A DNA stretch of 64,000 bases from SAR202 cluster bacterium bin127 (GTDB taxonomy: Bacteria > Chloroflexota > Dehalococcoidia > Lucifugimonadales > Lucifugimonadaceae), in contig MPNN01000007.1 in NCBI GenBank assembly GCA_002239045.1, forward strand, positions 124,001-188,000. Direction: 5' to 3'. Position 1 is the stretch's first letter, and each line of letters starts with the position of its first letter. Shown here one piece after another: positions 8,651 to 17,696 of the stretch. Position numbers and translations under genes: made by a program. The notes under the pieces were generated by a model. It ran no database searches and was not told where the DNA came from. It saw nothing but the letters and a program-made list of their open reading frames with translations.

Positions 8651-9294
8651 CCTCCGAAATCGAAAACGCCTACGGAGTCCCGTTGGGGCACGACCCGCGC
8701 AATCCACTGTTCAACGTAACTTGGGACATGGACCGGGACGAGGGCGACGAGGTCAATTTGATGAAGGCGACGCGGTTGAGCCCGTTGCCGGAACCCATCA
8801 TGCACATGGATGATGACCACTCGCGCAACGTCATCGTTACCTCCGTGGATTATCTCTTGAACTGGGCGCGTAAGTCGTCGCTCTTTCCCCTGCAATTCGG
8901 TTTAGCGTGTTGCGCCTTCGAGATGATTGCGTCCGCCATGGGTCGCTTCGACATATCGCGTTTCGGTATGGAGGCGTTTCGTGCGACACCCCGGCAGGCA
9001 GATCTGATGATCGTAGCCGGTACAGTGACTTGGAAGATGGCGGTCCCCCTGCGTCGGCTTTACGAGCAGATGGCGGAGCCAAAGTGGGTGATTTCGATGG
9101 GTGTGTGCGCGACCAGCGGTGGCCCTTATTTCCAGTCATATTCTGTGGTTCCCGGCGTCAACCACATTGTTCCGGTGGATGTGTACGTGCCCGGATGTCC
9201 GCCAAGGCCGGACGCGTTGCTTTACGGGATCATGCAGCTGCATGACAAGATCCGTCGTTACTCGTTGACGAGCAATCCGGCAGGTGGCGTATGA
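8626..9294 (+). CDS. nuoB: NADH-quinone oxidoreductase subunit B
   Basis: Contains the cluster N2 ligands: the adjacent cysteines in GLACCAFEM, one in GVCATSGG and one in VPGCPPRPD. The product (222 residues from this start) passes electrons to quinone together with NuoD. Start choice is open: ATG 8626 (AAGG upstream) overlaps nuoA by 25 nt; TTG 8647 would form the TTGA overlap seen repeatedly in this genome. The longer open frame reaching back to 8503 lies wholly inside nuoA and is not expected to be used. The nuoC start overlaps the stop by 4 nt. Confidence 0.94.
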   Translation: MDTEHRQLTSEIENAYGVPLGHDPRNPLFNVTWDMDRDEGDEVNLMKATRLSPLPEPIMHMDDDHSRNVIVTSVDYLLNWARKSSLFPLQFGLACCAFEMIASAMGRFDISRFGMEAFRATPRQADLMIVAGTVTWKMAVPLRRLYEQMAEPKWVISMGVCATSGGPYFQSYSVVPGVNHIVPVDVYVPGCPPRPDALLYGIMQLHDKIRRYSLTSNPAGGV

Positions 9295-9830
9295 GCAGGG
9301 CGTGGGATGGCGCCAAGTTGGCGGAAGCGATCCAAAAATCACTTCCCGACGCGGTAGTCGACGCCCGCGGAACCGACATCTGGATCGCACCTAGATCCGT
9401 TGTCGAGGTCATGCGCTTGCTGCGAGATGACTCGGAGTTCCGTTTTGAGTTGCTCAGCAGCGTGACCGCCGTAGACTACATCTCATATTTCGAAGTGGTC
9501 TATCACCTGACCTCATTGACAAGGAACGCCACCGCAGTTGTGAAATCCAAGTGTGGAATCGGGCGAGACGAAGCGAAAATACCGAGCGTTTTCGATATCT
9601 GGCGCGGTGCTGATCTACAGGAGCGAGAGGTGTGGGATCTGATGGGGATCATCTTCGAAGGGCACCCGAACCACAAGCGAATCATGCTCTGGGAGGGTTT
9701 CCCGGGCCACCCTTTGCGGAAGGATTTCGCGACTTACGAACAGTCAATCGTCCCTGAGTCTGAATGGCGCGTACCGACCGCTTTAGCCGATGAGCTATCC
9801 GCCGAAAACGGAGGCGCGCAAGGATCGTGA
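9291..9830 (+). CDS. nuoC: NADH-quinone oxidoreductase subunit C
   Basis: The 179-residue protein shows the 30-kDa subunit signature: [22 protein letters not shown] and the C-terminal [15 protein letters not shown]. It is a peripheral-arm subunit contacting NuoB and NuoD. ATGA overlap with nuoB and GTGA overlap with nuoD indicate coupled translation. It is a separate gene, not fused to nuoD as in some enterobacteria. Confidence 0.95.
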   Translation: MSRAWDGAKLAEAIQKSLPDAVVDARGTDIWIAPRSVVEVMRLLRDDSEFRFELLSSVTAVDYISYFEVVYHLTSLTRNATAVVKSKCGIGRDEAKIPSVFDIWRGADLQEREVWDLMGIIFEGHPNHKRIMLWEGFPGHPLRKDFATYEQSIVPESEWRVPTALADELSAENGGAQGS

Positions 9831-10945
9831 CAACGCAGGTCCGCACAGAGCCGATCACGGTCAACCTTGGCCCGCAACACCCGTCGACTCACGGTGTTTT
9901 CCGGATGCGCGTCACTTTCGACGGCGAGGAGATCATCGACGTCGAACCCATTTTCGGCTACCTGCATCGCGGTTCGGAGAAGTTGGCGGAGGAGCGGACG
10001 TATGTGCAGGTGGTTACGCTGACGGATCGCATGGATTACGTCGGTTCGATGCTGAACAACCAAGCTTACATGCTTGCCGTTGAGAAGTTGGCCGGAGTTG
10101 AGCCTTCTCCTAGGGGTGTGTGGCTGCGGATGATTGCATCTGAGTTGCAGCGGATCGCCAGCCACTTGGTGGCGGTTGGATTCTTGATTCAGGACCTAGG
10201 CGCCTGGGGCACGCCGCTTATCTACACCATGCGCGAGCGGGAGAAGATACTTGATCTCTTCGAGATGCTGTGCGGTGCTCGAATCACAAACTCATATCTA
10301 AGGCCCGGCGGCGTTTTCATGGACGCGCCCGAGGAGTTCTGGCCGGCCATGAATGCCGTGCTTGACGAACTGCCTCCTCGAATCGACGACCTGGATGATC
10401 TTCTTACCGACAACGACATCATTTTCTCGCGCACGAAGGGCGTGTCGGTGCTGACGCCCGAGCAGATGCTAGACGCGTCGATTACGGGGCCGATGCTTAG
10501 GGCCGCGGGAGTCGACTGGGACCTGCGGCATCGCGACCCTTATGACTACTACGATCAGGTAACTTTCGAGCGCCCACTTCACACCGCTGGTGACAACTTC
10601 GCTCGGTACTGGGTCCGTGTGCAGGAGATGCGTGAGAGCATCAAAATTGTTCGCCAATGCGAGAAGCTGATCGAGCCAGGACCTGTGCGACCGGATCACG
10701 ACGATGTGCCTTGGTTGCTGCGTCCACCAGTTGGCGATGCCTACGCGGCGATTGAGCACTCCAAAGGCGAATTAGGTTTCTATCTGGTTAGCGATGGATC
10801 GATATCGCCATATCGATGCCACGTCCGAGCGCCGTCGTTGATCAACTTGACGCTGCTACGCGAGATGCTGGTAGGCGAGTTGTTGGCCGACATGTTCGTG
10901 AGTTTCGGTAGTGTTGATATCAACATGGGCGAGGTAGATCGTTGA
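9827..10945 (+). CDS. nuoD: NADH-quinone oxidoreductase subunit D
   Basis: The 372-residue 49-kDa subunit. The quinone-site elements are present: GPQHPSTHG with the conserved His, GYLHRG and TDRMDY; the C-terminus ends in D-I-N-x-G-E-V-D-R, as is usual. It starts with GTG in a GTGA overlap and ends overlapping nuoH (TTGA). The next gene in a full 14-gene operon would be nuoE-nuoF-nuoG, but the cluster goes directly to nuoH. Confidence 0.95.
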   Translation: MTTQVRTEPITVNLGPQHPSTHGVFRMRVTFDGEEIIDVEPIFGYLHRGSEKLAEERTYVQVVTLTDRMDYVGSMLNNQAYMLAVEKLAGVEPSPRGVWLRMIASELQRIASHLVAVGFLIQDLGAWGTPLIYTMREREKILDLFEMLCGARITNSYLRPGGVFMDAPEEFWPAMNAVLDELPPRIDDLDDLLTDNDIIFSRTKGVSVLTPEQMLDASITGPMLRAAGVDWDLRHRDPYDYYDQVTFERPLHTAGDNFARYWVRVQEMRESIKIVRQCEKLIEPGPVRPDHDDVPWLLRPPVGDAYAAIEHSKGELGFYLVSDGSISPYRCHVRAPSLINLTLLREMLVGELLADMFVSFGSVDINMGEVDR

Positions 10946-12213
10946 ATCCCGCCTTCTTGGACAACTCGCTCTTCCGCAACATCTACTGTTATCTTGCAGG
11001 CAGCAGTGATTCGTGCGCCGAGCGCGGGTACGACACAACGCTTTTGCCGGCCGGATTTGAATGGCTGGCATTTGCGATCACTGCTTTCCTCATCATCAAT
11101 ATCGTGATCAATGCAGGTCTAGGTGCCGTGGTCGTCTATATCTGGGGCGAACGCCGGATTTTGGGACGAATCCAAAACCGGACCGGACCGAACCGTTGGG
11201 GCCCGTTTGGCTCACTCACGTCAGTTGCCGACGCCATCAAGACGCTCTTCAAAGAAGACATCGTTCCAGATGAAGCCGACCGTTGGCTATTCAATCTTGC
11301 ACCGATATTGATGGTGTTCCCGGTGCTGTCGGTGCTCGCGGTAATTCCATTCGGCGTCGGGACATTCGTTGTGGACCTAAACATCGGGATTTTGTTCGTG
11401 ATCGCGATCACGTCAATGTCCGGCATTTCGGTGGTTCTCGCGTCATGGGCGTCGGGCAACAGGATCGCGATTTTCGCCGGGATGCGATCGGTGGCGATGC
11501 TCATCAGCTACGAGATACCGATGGCGCTGTCTCTCATCGGCGTGTTGATGCTCGCCGGATCGATGTCCCTTGGGAAGATCGTGGATGCCCAGGACATCCC
11601 GTTCATATTGGTCCAACCGCTCGGACTATTCGTGTTCCTAATCGCCGCGCAGGCGGAAACGAGCCGGACACCATTCGACTTGATCGAGGCTGAGTCAGAA
11701 CTGGCAGCTGGCTACTTGAACGACTACAGCAGCATGAAGTTCGGCATCTTCTTCTTGGCGGAGTTCCTGGCGACGATCGTGGCTTCGATGTTGATCGTGA
11801 CGCTCTTCCTCGGCGGTTGGCGCGGATGGGACCCGATACCGTCACAGATCTGGTTTGCGGGCAAGACCGTTCTAGTATTGCTGTTCATCATGTGGATGCG
11901 ATTTTCGTGGCCGCGGTTGCGTGTCGACCAAATACTCTCCTTGGCTTGGAAAGGCCTGTTCGAACTCACGTTGATCAACATCTTCGTGACCGCGATCTTG
12001 ATCGCTATCTGGCCCGATCCTGGCATCACTGAGTTGCTGATTATGTCGGCGATCAACTGGGTGGTGTTCTTCATTTCGATCTGGTTGGTCAGCAAGTTGC
12101 TGCGTCCTGGCGACTACACGGCGCCCGCGCCCCGAACCGACCGACCGACATATCCCGTGGCAACGGACGAGCTACCCGATGAGGTTGCTTACACAGGAGG
12201 TACGACGCGATGA
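10942..12213 (+). CDS. nuoH: NADH-quinone oxidoreductase subunit H
   Basis: The 423-residue membrane subunit contains WGERRILGRIQNRTGPNR, the quinone-chamber loop, E-T-S-R-x-P-F-D-L-I-E-A-E-S-E-L and about eight hydrophobic helices. An N-terminal extension of about 35 residues with two cysteines precedes the first helix. TTG start, TTGA overlap with nuoD, ATGA overlap with nuoI. A 35-residue polar Pro-rich tail ends the protein. Confidence 0.95.
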   Translation: MNPAFLDNSLFRNIYCYLAGSSDSCAERGYDTTLLPAGFEWLAFAITAFLIINIVINAGLGAVVVYIWGERRILGRIQNRTGPNRWGPFGSLTSVADAIKTLFKEDIVPDEADRWLFNLAPILMVFPVLSVLAVIPFGVGTFVVDLNIGILFVIAITSMSGISVVLASWASGNRIAIFAGMRSVAMLISYEIPMALSLIGVLMLAGSMSLGKIVDAQDIPFILVQPLGLFVFLIAAQAETSRTPFDLIEAESELAAGYLNDYSSMKFGIFFLAEFLATIVASMLIVTLFLGGWRGWDPIPSQIWFAGKTVLVLLFIMWMRFSWPRLRVDQILSLAWKGLFELTLINIFVTAILIAIWPDPGITELLIMSAINWVVFFISIWLVSKLLRPGDYTAPAPRTDRPTYPVATDELPDEVAYTGGTTR

Positions 12214-12878
12214 TCGGCCTCGGACTATTGAAGGCGATGAAGGTGACGTTGAAGAATGCCCTCAAGGCGCCCTTTACGATCCAGTACCCCGACCGCAAGG
12301 TCGGCATCATTGGCGCGGCGAAGAACGAGGGTAAATCGACCGTAGGTTTGATGGCCACCCAACCAGTGACCGCCGCCAAAGCCGCGCTTAGCATGTATTC
12401 GGTGCCCGTCAACATCCCGCAAAACCGACGTTTCCGGGGCAACGAGTTCACGTGGTACGAAGATCGATGTACCGGATGCGCGTCATGCGCGAAGTACTGT
12501 CCGCTTGGAATAATCGAAATCGTGACCAGTCCCGGCGGCTTCGACGTTCAGGAAGGCGAGAGCTACGCGATCGACAAGTTTGACATCGATATCGGTAGGT
12601 GCATGTTCTGTGGATTGTGTGTTGAAGCTTGTCCCTACGATGCGTTGCATATGGGCAGCCAATTCGAGCGGAGCAAGTATGAGCGAGACGCGTTAGTGAT
12701 TCCGGTCGACGAGTTACGTCAAGCATTGAGGCAACCGAGCTCGTGGTTCAGACCGCAGTTCGAGGAACGCGACTACGATCCCTTCCGCGACGGCCCCGAG
12801 GACGACCATTACAAGACTGGACGCCACGAGATGCCGGATCAAGAGACATTGGACCAGCGTTGGGTCGAGGATCGATGA
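12210..12878 (+). CDS. nuoI: NADH-quinone oxidoreductase subunit I
   Basis: The 222-residue ferredoxin-like subunit has two 4Fe-4S motifs, CTGCASCAKYCPLGII and CMFCGLCVEACPYDAL, which bind clusters N6a and N6b. The N-terminal ~70 residues are amphipathic and would lie on the membrane. The C-terminal ~50 residues are acidic and not typical of short NuoI. ATGA overlap at both ends. Confidence 0.95.
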   Translation: MIGLGLLKAMKVTLKNALKAPFTIQYPDRKVGIIGAAKNEGKSTVGLMATQPVTAAKAALSMYSVPVNIPQNRRFRGNEFTWYEDRCTGCASCAKYCPLGIIEIVTSPGGFDVQEGESYAIDKFDIDIGRCMFCGLCVEACPYDALHMGSQFERSKYERDALVIPVDELRQALRQPSSWFRPQFEERDYDPFRDGPEDDHYKTGRHEMPDQETLDQRWVEDR

Positions 12879-13528
12879 GCGGAGCTTTCGATTCAGGACC
12901 GATCGCGACGCTAGCATTCTTCGTCGCCTCGGCGATGACGATCGCTTCGGCGATCATCGTCGTCACACAGCGCGATCTGGTGCGCGCGGTCGTCGCGTTG
13001 GCGATGTCGTTTGTTGGTGTTGCCGCGATCTATTTCATTTTGAATGCCGAGTTTATCGGCGTCGTTCAGGTCTTGGTGTACGTCGGCGCAATCTCGATCC
13101 TGATTGCGTTCGCGGTCATGTTCATCGGCGATCTGGCCAATGCGGGTACCCTGTCCCAAAGTCGATTGGTGTCCGCGGTCGCGGGCGTGTTAATGCTCGC
13201 GTCCATCATATTCGTGGCATACAACACCGATTGGACCGCGATCGATGAAGTGGACGACCCAGATGCGGTCGCGGGGCTTGTCGGACATTACGAGGTAACG
13301 GACGGGTCGGCCGGCGAAAACTCAATAGCCGCAGCTGGCGATGAAATCGAGGACGCACGCGGAGGCGCGTTGGTTGACGGATCTTCCCACATTGGGCCGG
13401 CATTGATCCGCGAATTTGTGTTGCCGTTTGAAACTCTGGGGCTACTGTTGATCGCGGCGTTGATCGGTGCGTTGGTCGTAATCCGTGGCCGCCAGGAGGA
13501 CGACGCGCAGGAGGACGACGCGGCATGA
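12875..13528 (+). CDS. nuoJ: NADH-quinone oxidoreductase subunit J
   Basis: The 217-residue membrane protein has five hydrophobic segments and the NuoJ-typical VVQVLVYVGAISILIAFAVM stretch around residues 62-82. A hydrophilic insertion of about 50 residues (Asp/Glu/Gly-rich) lies between the fourth and fifth helix. The start at ATG 12875 is chosen for the ATGA overlap with nuoI; an open frame extends upstream to 12743 but lies inside nuoI. Confidence 0.93.
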   Translation: MSGAFDSGPIATLAFFVASAMTIASAIIVVTQRDLVRAVVALAMSFVGVAAIYFILNAEFIGVVQVLVYVGAISILIAFAVMFIGDLANAGTLSQSRLVSAVAGVLMLASIIFVAYNTDWTAIDEVDDPDAVAGLVGHYEVTDGSAGENSIAAAGDEIEDARGGALVDGSSHIGPALIREFVLPFETLGLLLIAALIGALVVIRGRQEDDAQEDDAA

Positions 13529-13878
13529 CGCTCGAGATCGTCCTTGTAGTAGCGGGTGCGCTGTTCTCGATCGGACTGTTTGGAGTCCTGGCACGACGCA
13601 ACATCATCGCAGTCATCATGTCGCTCGAGTTGATGTTCAACGGAGTTCTCGTGGCCGCGATCGGATTTTCTAGGTTTACGGCACCGGCTGCGTTAGTCGG
13701 CGTGGATGGAGCGATCACCGAAAGCGCGGTCAGGTCCGCACTGACCGGGCACATGTTCGCGGTCTTCGTCATCAGCATCGCGGCGGCTGAAACGGCATTG
13801 GCTCTGGCGTTAGTTTTCGCGTTTTACAGGGTAAAGCAGTCGGTCGAGATTACCGACGCAACGGATATGAAGAACTGA
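13525..13878 (+). CDS. nuoK: NADH-quinone oxidoreductase subunit K
   Basis: The 117-residue protein has three helices and the signature NIIAVIMSLELMFNGV with the conserved Glu in helix 2, plus the second conserved Glu in AAAETALALALV. It is the MrpC-like proton channel subunit. ATGA overlap with nuoJ; the following small ORF starts 2 nt after its stop. Confidence 0.95.
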   Translation: MTLEIVLVVAGALFSIGLFGVLARRNIIAVIMSLELMFNGVLVAAIGFSRFTAPAALVGVDGAITESAVRSALTGHMFAVFVISIAAAETALALALVFAFYRVKQSVEITDATDMKN

Positions 13879-13880
13879 AC

Positions 13881-14075
13881 ATGTGGGTCGAATACAAGAG
13901 GACTAAGACCTTGAAGATCGCCGAGAGCTGGAAAAACCTGCTCGATGGCGAAGGACTGCCAGCCAAGATCTTACCGGTCGGCGACATCTTGGATTGGGCT
14001 GAAGACGTGCCGTTCATGGTCATGGTTCCCAAGGGTAGGGAACACGTGGCCGATGAGATTATCAGGAAACTCTAA
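13881..14075 (+). CDS. Small DUF2007-like protein embedded in the nuo cluster
   Basis: The 64-residue soluble protein lies between nuoK and nuoL with a 2-nt gap before and 12 nt after. Its layout (a helix with AESWKNLLDGEGLPAKI, then strands ending FMVMVPKGREHVADEIIRKL) resembles DUF2007 proteins, small ferredoxin-fold modules thought to bind small molecules or proteins. The spacing inside a tightly packed operon and good codon structure argue that it is real. A role in complex I assembly or regulation is inference only. Confidence 0.65.
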   Translation: MWVEYKRTKTLKIAESWKNLLDGEGLPAKILPVGDILDWAEDVPFMVMVPKGREHVADEIIRKL

Positions 14076-14087
14076 GCGAATCTAGAT

Positions 14088-16118
14088 TTGGCATCAGAAC
14101 TGACAATTTGGCTGATTATCCTCCTGCCGGCATCCGCGTTCGTCATCAACGGCGTGGCGGTTCGGTGGATTCCGGAATTCGCCATCGGACCCTATCGCAT
14201 AACCGGCAAGAAATCAGATCTCGCGGGTTGGTTGACCGCCGCGGCGATTGGCGTCTCATTCGTCTTGTCGTTCCTGGCTCTGATCAAAGTCGTTTCGGAT
14301 GGTGCTCAACAGTTCGAGATGCACACTTGGATCGCGGTGGGTGGCGTCGACATCGGCTTCGGCATCATGCTCGACCAGCTGACGGCGATCATGTTGATCG
14401 TCGTGAGCGGCGTCAGTTTCCTGGTCCAGGTCTACGGCATCGGATATATGCATGGCGACGACGGCTACACCCGCTACTTCGCCTACATGGCACTCTTCAC
14501 CGCGTCGATGCTGGGATTGGTGACCGCGCGCAGCGTCATTCAACTGTTCGTTTTTTGGGAGTTAGTCGGAATCTCGTCGTATCTGCTCATCGGCTTTTGG
14601 CTGAACCGACCGACGGCCGCCGCGGCGGCGAAGAAGGCATTCTTGATGACGCGCTTCGGCGATTTTGGTTTCTTACTCGCGATCCTCTACCTGTATTCGA
14701 ACAATCCGTCATGGCTCGACATCCACGAAATGTACGGCGCTATCGCGGGCGGAATGATGGCGGTTTCAGTTGCTTCGTGGATAGCACTAGGGTTCCTATT
14801 GGGAGCAATCGGTAAATCCGCGCAGTTCCCATTACATTCCTGGCTGCCCGACGCGATGGAGGGGCCGACCTCGGTTTCGGCATTGATCCACTCCGCGACA
14901 ATGGTGACCGCGGGCGTCTTCCTTGTGGCTCGGTTCTTCCCGCTATTCGAGCACAGCGACATCATGTTCTTAGTGACTTTGGTGGGCGCGATTACGGCGG
15001 TGTTTGCAGCGTCGATGGCGTTAGTCGCGGACGACATAAAACGAGTCTTGGCGTATTCGACGGTGAGTCAGCTTGGCTACATGATGTTTGCGCTGGGCGT
15101 CGGTGCCTATGGAGCGGCGGTGTTTCATCTCTTCACGCACGCGTTCTTCAAGGCCGGTCTGTTCCTTGCCGCCGGTTCGGTGCACCACGCAGGTGGGACG
15201 TTCAATATGCGGTACTTGGGCGGCCTCAAGGACCACATGAAGATCACCTATTGGGCGATGGTGATCGCGAGCCTGTCACTAGCCGGAATCATCCCACTCT
15301 CTGGATTCTGGTCTAAAGACGAGATATTGGCGCACGCGTTCCACGCCGGGACACCGATCGGCACGGTCGCGCTGGTGTTGGGTCTGCTCGCCGCATTGAT
15401 GACTGCGTTCTATATGTTCCGAGCGGTCATCATGACCTTCCATGGCGAGTTCCGAGGTGGCGGAGAAAAAGAACGCGAGGATATCGAGGCGTCGGGCGAA
15501 GAAGTTCCGGAGGGTTTGGAGCATGTGCATCTGGGCGAATCGCCGCGCACGATGATCGTTCCGATCGCTCTACTTGCGTTTCTTGCGATATTCATCGGCT
15601 TCTTCACGAACCCGGTGTTCGACCTGGGCATCGTCAAAAAACATGCGTTCGCGACGTTCGTCGTGGAACGTAACGTCGACGTTTTCCCGGATCACGAAGC
15701 GCAGGTCCATGCCGGATCGGAACCAGAATTCGACTTTTTGATTGCGCTCCTGTCGACCTTATTGGCGGTTTCAGGCATTGGCCTTGCATGGCGGTTGTTG
15801 ACCAAACCGAACCTCGTGCCGATCTGGGTCGAACGGACGACAAGCCCGCTGCAGACGCTGTTGAAGCGCAAATACTTCTTCGACGAGTTGTACGAAGATT
15901 TGATCGTCTCCCGCGGCTTCTATAGCTATTTGGCGATGCTGATCGACAGGCTCGATATTTCAGGATTCGACAACGTGAACGTACAGCTTTATCGCTGGAC
16001 CGATCGCGCAGGACGAGCGTTGGCCAAGGTTCAAGACGGTCAAGTCCAGACATACGGCATCGTTTCGGTCGTGGGACTGATCGTGGCCATTGTGATCTTC
16101 GTGGTGGTGGCGCAGTAA
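14088..16118 (+). CDS. nuoL: NADH-quinone oxidoreductase subunit L
   Basis: The 676-residue antiporter-like subunit contains the Mrp signature (LVGISSYLLIGFW with the conserved Glu before it, HSWLPDAMEGPTSVSALIHSATM, KRVLAYSTVSQLGYM) and a long C-terminal extension with a lateral helix and terminal transmembrane segment. TTG at 14088 is the only start near the expected N-terminus. It forms the distal proton-pumping module. Confidence 0.95.
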   Translation: MASELTIWLIILLPASAFVINGVAVRWIPEFAIGPYRITGKKSDLAGWLTAAAIGVSFVLSFLALIKVVSDGAQQFEMHTWIAVGGVDIGFGIMLDQLTAIMLIVVSGVSFLVQVYGIGYMHGDDGYTRYFAYMALFTASMLGLVTARSVIQLFVFWELVGISSYLLIGFWLNRPTAAAAAKKAFLMTRFGDFGFLLAILYLYSNNPSWLDIHEMYGAIAGGMMAVSVASWIALGFLLGAIGKSAQFPLHSWLPDAMEGPTSVSALIHSATMVTAGVFLVARFFPLFEHSDIMFLVTLVGAITAVFAASMALVADDIKRVLAYSTVSQLGYMMFALGVGAYGAAVFHLFTHAFFKAGLFLAAGSVHHAGGTFNMRYLGGLKDHMKITYWAMVIASLSLAGIIPLSGFWSKDEILAHAFHAGTPIGTVALVLGLLAALMTAFYMFRAVIMTFHGEFRGGGEKEREDIEASGEEVPEGLEHVHLGESPRTMIVPIALLAFLAIFIGFFTNPVFDLGIVKKHAFATFVVERNVDVFPDHEAQVHAGSEPEFDFLIALLSTLLAVSGIGLAWRLLTKPNLVPIWVERTTSPLQTLLKRKYFFDELYEDLIVSRGFYSYLAMLIDRLDISGFDNVNVQLYRWTDRAGRALAKVQDGQVQTYGIVSVVGLIVAIVIFVVVAQ

Positions 16119-16139
16119 CAAATCGATGAAATCTAGCGA

Positions 16140-17696
16140 ATGAGTGAATTCAACGGCATATTGACAGTAACGGTGTTCCTGCCCGCGTTGGCGGCGCTGG
16201 TGATCCTGCTCGCCCGTCCACTCAATCTCGAGGATCGAGTGATCCGCTGGTTTGCCATCCTAAGTACCGTCGCCGCGTTCATCCTCTCACTCGTCGTCTT
16301 CCTGGCGTACGACCGCGATGTTGGAGGTGTGCAGTTCATCGACCACCTGAACTGGTTGTCCGCCGAGACCATCAAGTCTTCGTATCTTCTTGGTGTCGAC
16401 GGATTGAGTGCTCCGCTTGTTCTCTTGACCGGAATATTGGGATTAGCCGCGGCATTTGCTTCACGGAACATCGGGTTGCGAGTGTCGGAGTACTTTGTTT
16501 GGCTATTGCTCCTGGAATCGGCGGTGATGGGAGTTTTCGTCAGCCTCGACCTGTTGCTGTTCTTCGTCTTCTTTGAATTCGAAGTCATTCCCATGTTCAT
16601 GCTCATCTCAGTTTGGGGCTCCGGCCGTCCGCGATACTCGGCGATGAAGTTCGTGCTCTTCACCCTTGCAGGCGGCGCCTTCATGTTCGTCGGCATCTTC
16701 GCTGTCTATCTGACCGGCGCGGTAGACAGTTTGACAATGGTTCCGATACCTGAACTCGGGATCGTTGGCATCGCAGACCAGATTGCAGGTGTCGACCTGA
16801 TCGCACCGGCATCTCTGATATTCGCCTTTTTCCTAATTGCGTTCGCCGTGAAATTGCCGGTTTGGCCGCTCCACAACTGGCTTCCCGATGCCCACACCGA
16901 CGCCCCGACTGCGGTCAGCGTAATGCTCGCCGGAGTACTTCTGAAGATGGCCGGTTACGGGATGATCCGCATTAACATCGGCTTTTTCCAAGAGACGAAT
17001 GGCTTTACGGTGCACGACGCGGCCGGGATTCTTTCCGTCGTGGCCGCGGTCAGTGTGGTCTACGGTGCCATCGTCACCATCCGACAGACCGACATGAAGC
17101 GCTTGATCGCTTACTCATCTGTGAGTCACATGGGCTTCGTGCTTCTAGGTTTGACCGCCATTGGCGGCAGCACGGCGGCCACGCAACTCGGTGGCATAAA
17201 CGGTGCCGCGTTGCAGATGTTCACACACGGCACGATCACTGGATTGGCCTTCCTGGTAGTCGGAATGGCCTACGATCGCACGCACACCCGGCACATTCCG
17301 CATTTGGGCGGATTGTGGCGAAGGATGCCGGTGATCGGAATCTTCTTCTTCGTTGCCGGATTTGCTTCGTTGGGGCTGCCCGCGTTGTCTGGCTTTGTCT
17401 CCGAGATCATGGTGTTCCTCAACGCATTCCCGGTGTGGCCTTGGGCGGCGAGTATATCAGCGTTCGGAGTCGTGCTGGCGGCCGGATACGTGCTTTGGAT
17501 GATTCAGCGCACGTTCTTCGGATCTAAACCTCCAGAGGGTGGAATACCGGATGACAAGTTCGACGAGTTGACGGACGCGGAACCGTTGGATCTGATACCG
17601 ATACTGGCCTTGACGATTCCGATATTCGTCGTTGGCATTTGGCCGAAGGTTATCGTCGACGTTTTCAAGATCGGCATTGAAGGGATACTTCGCTAG
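16140..17696 (+). CDS. nuoM: NADH-quinone oxidoreductase subunit M
   Basis: The 518-residue antiporter-like subunit has the E-x-x-x-x-P-M-F-M-L segment (FEFEVIPMFMLISVWG), LPDAHTDAPTAVSVMLAGVLLKM and KRLIAYSSVSHMGFV. Fourteen hydrophobic helices are expected and the hydrophobicity agrees. The last G of its TAG stop is the first base of the nuoN GTG. Confidence 0.95.
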   Translation: MSEFNGILTVTVFLPALAALVILLARPLNLEDRVIRWFAILSTVAAFILSLVVFLAYDRDVGGVQFIDHLNWLSAETIKSSYLLGVDGLSAPLVLLTGILGLAAAFASRNIGLRVSEYFVWLLLLESAVMGVFVSLDLLLFFVFFEFEVIPMFMLISVWGSGRPRYSAMKFVLFTLAGGAFMFVGIFAVYLTGAVDSLTMVPIPELGIVGIADQIAGVDLIAPASLIFAFFLIAFAVKLPVWPLHNWLPDAHTDAPTAVSVMLAGVLLKMAGYGMIRINIGFFQETNGFTVHDAAGILSVVAAVSVVYGAIVTIRQTDMKRLIAYSSVSHMGFVLLGLTAIGGSTAATQLGGINGAALQMFTHGTITGLAFLVVGMAYDRTHTRHIPHLGGLWRRMPVIGIFFFVAGFASLGLPALSGFVSEIMVFLNAFPVWPWAASISAFGVVLAAGYVLWMIQRTFFGSKPPEGGIPDDKFDELTDAEPLDLIPILALTIPIFVVGIWPKVIVDVFKIGIEGILR

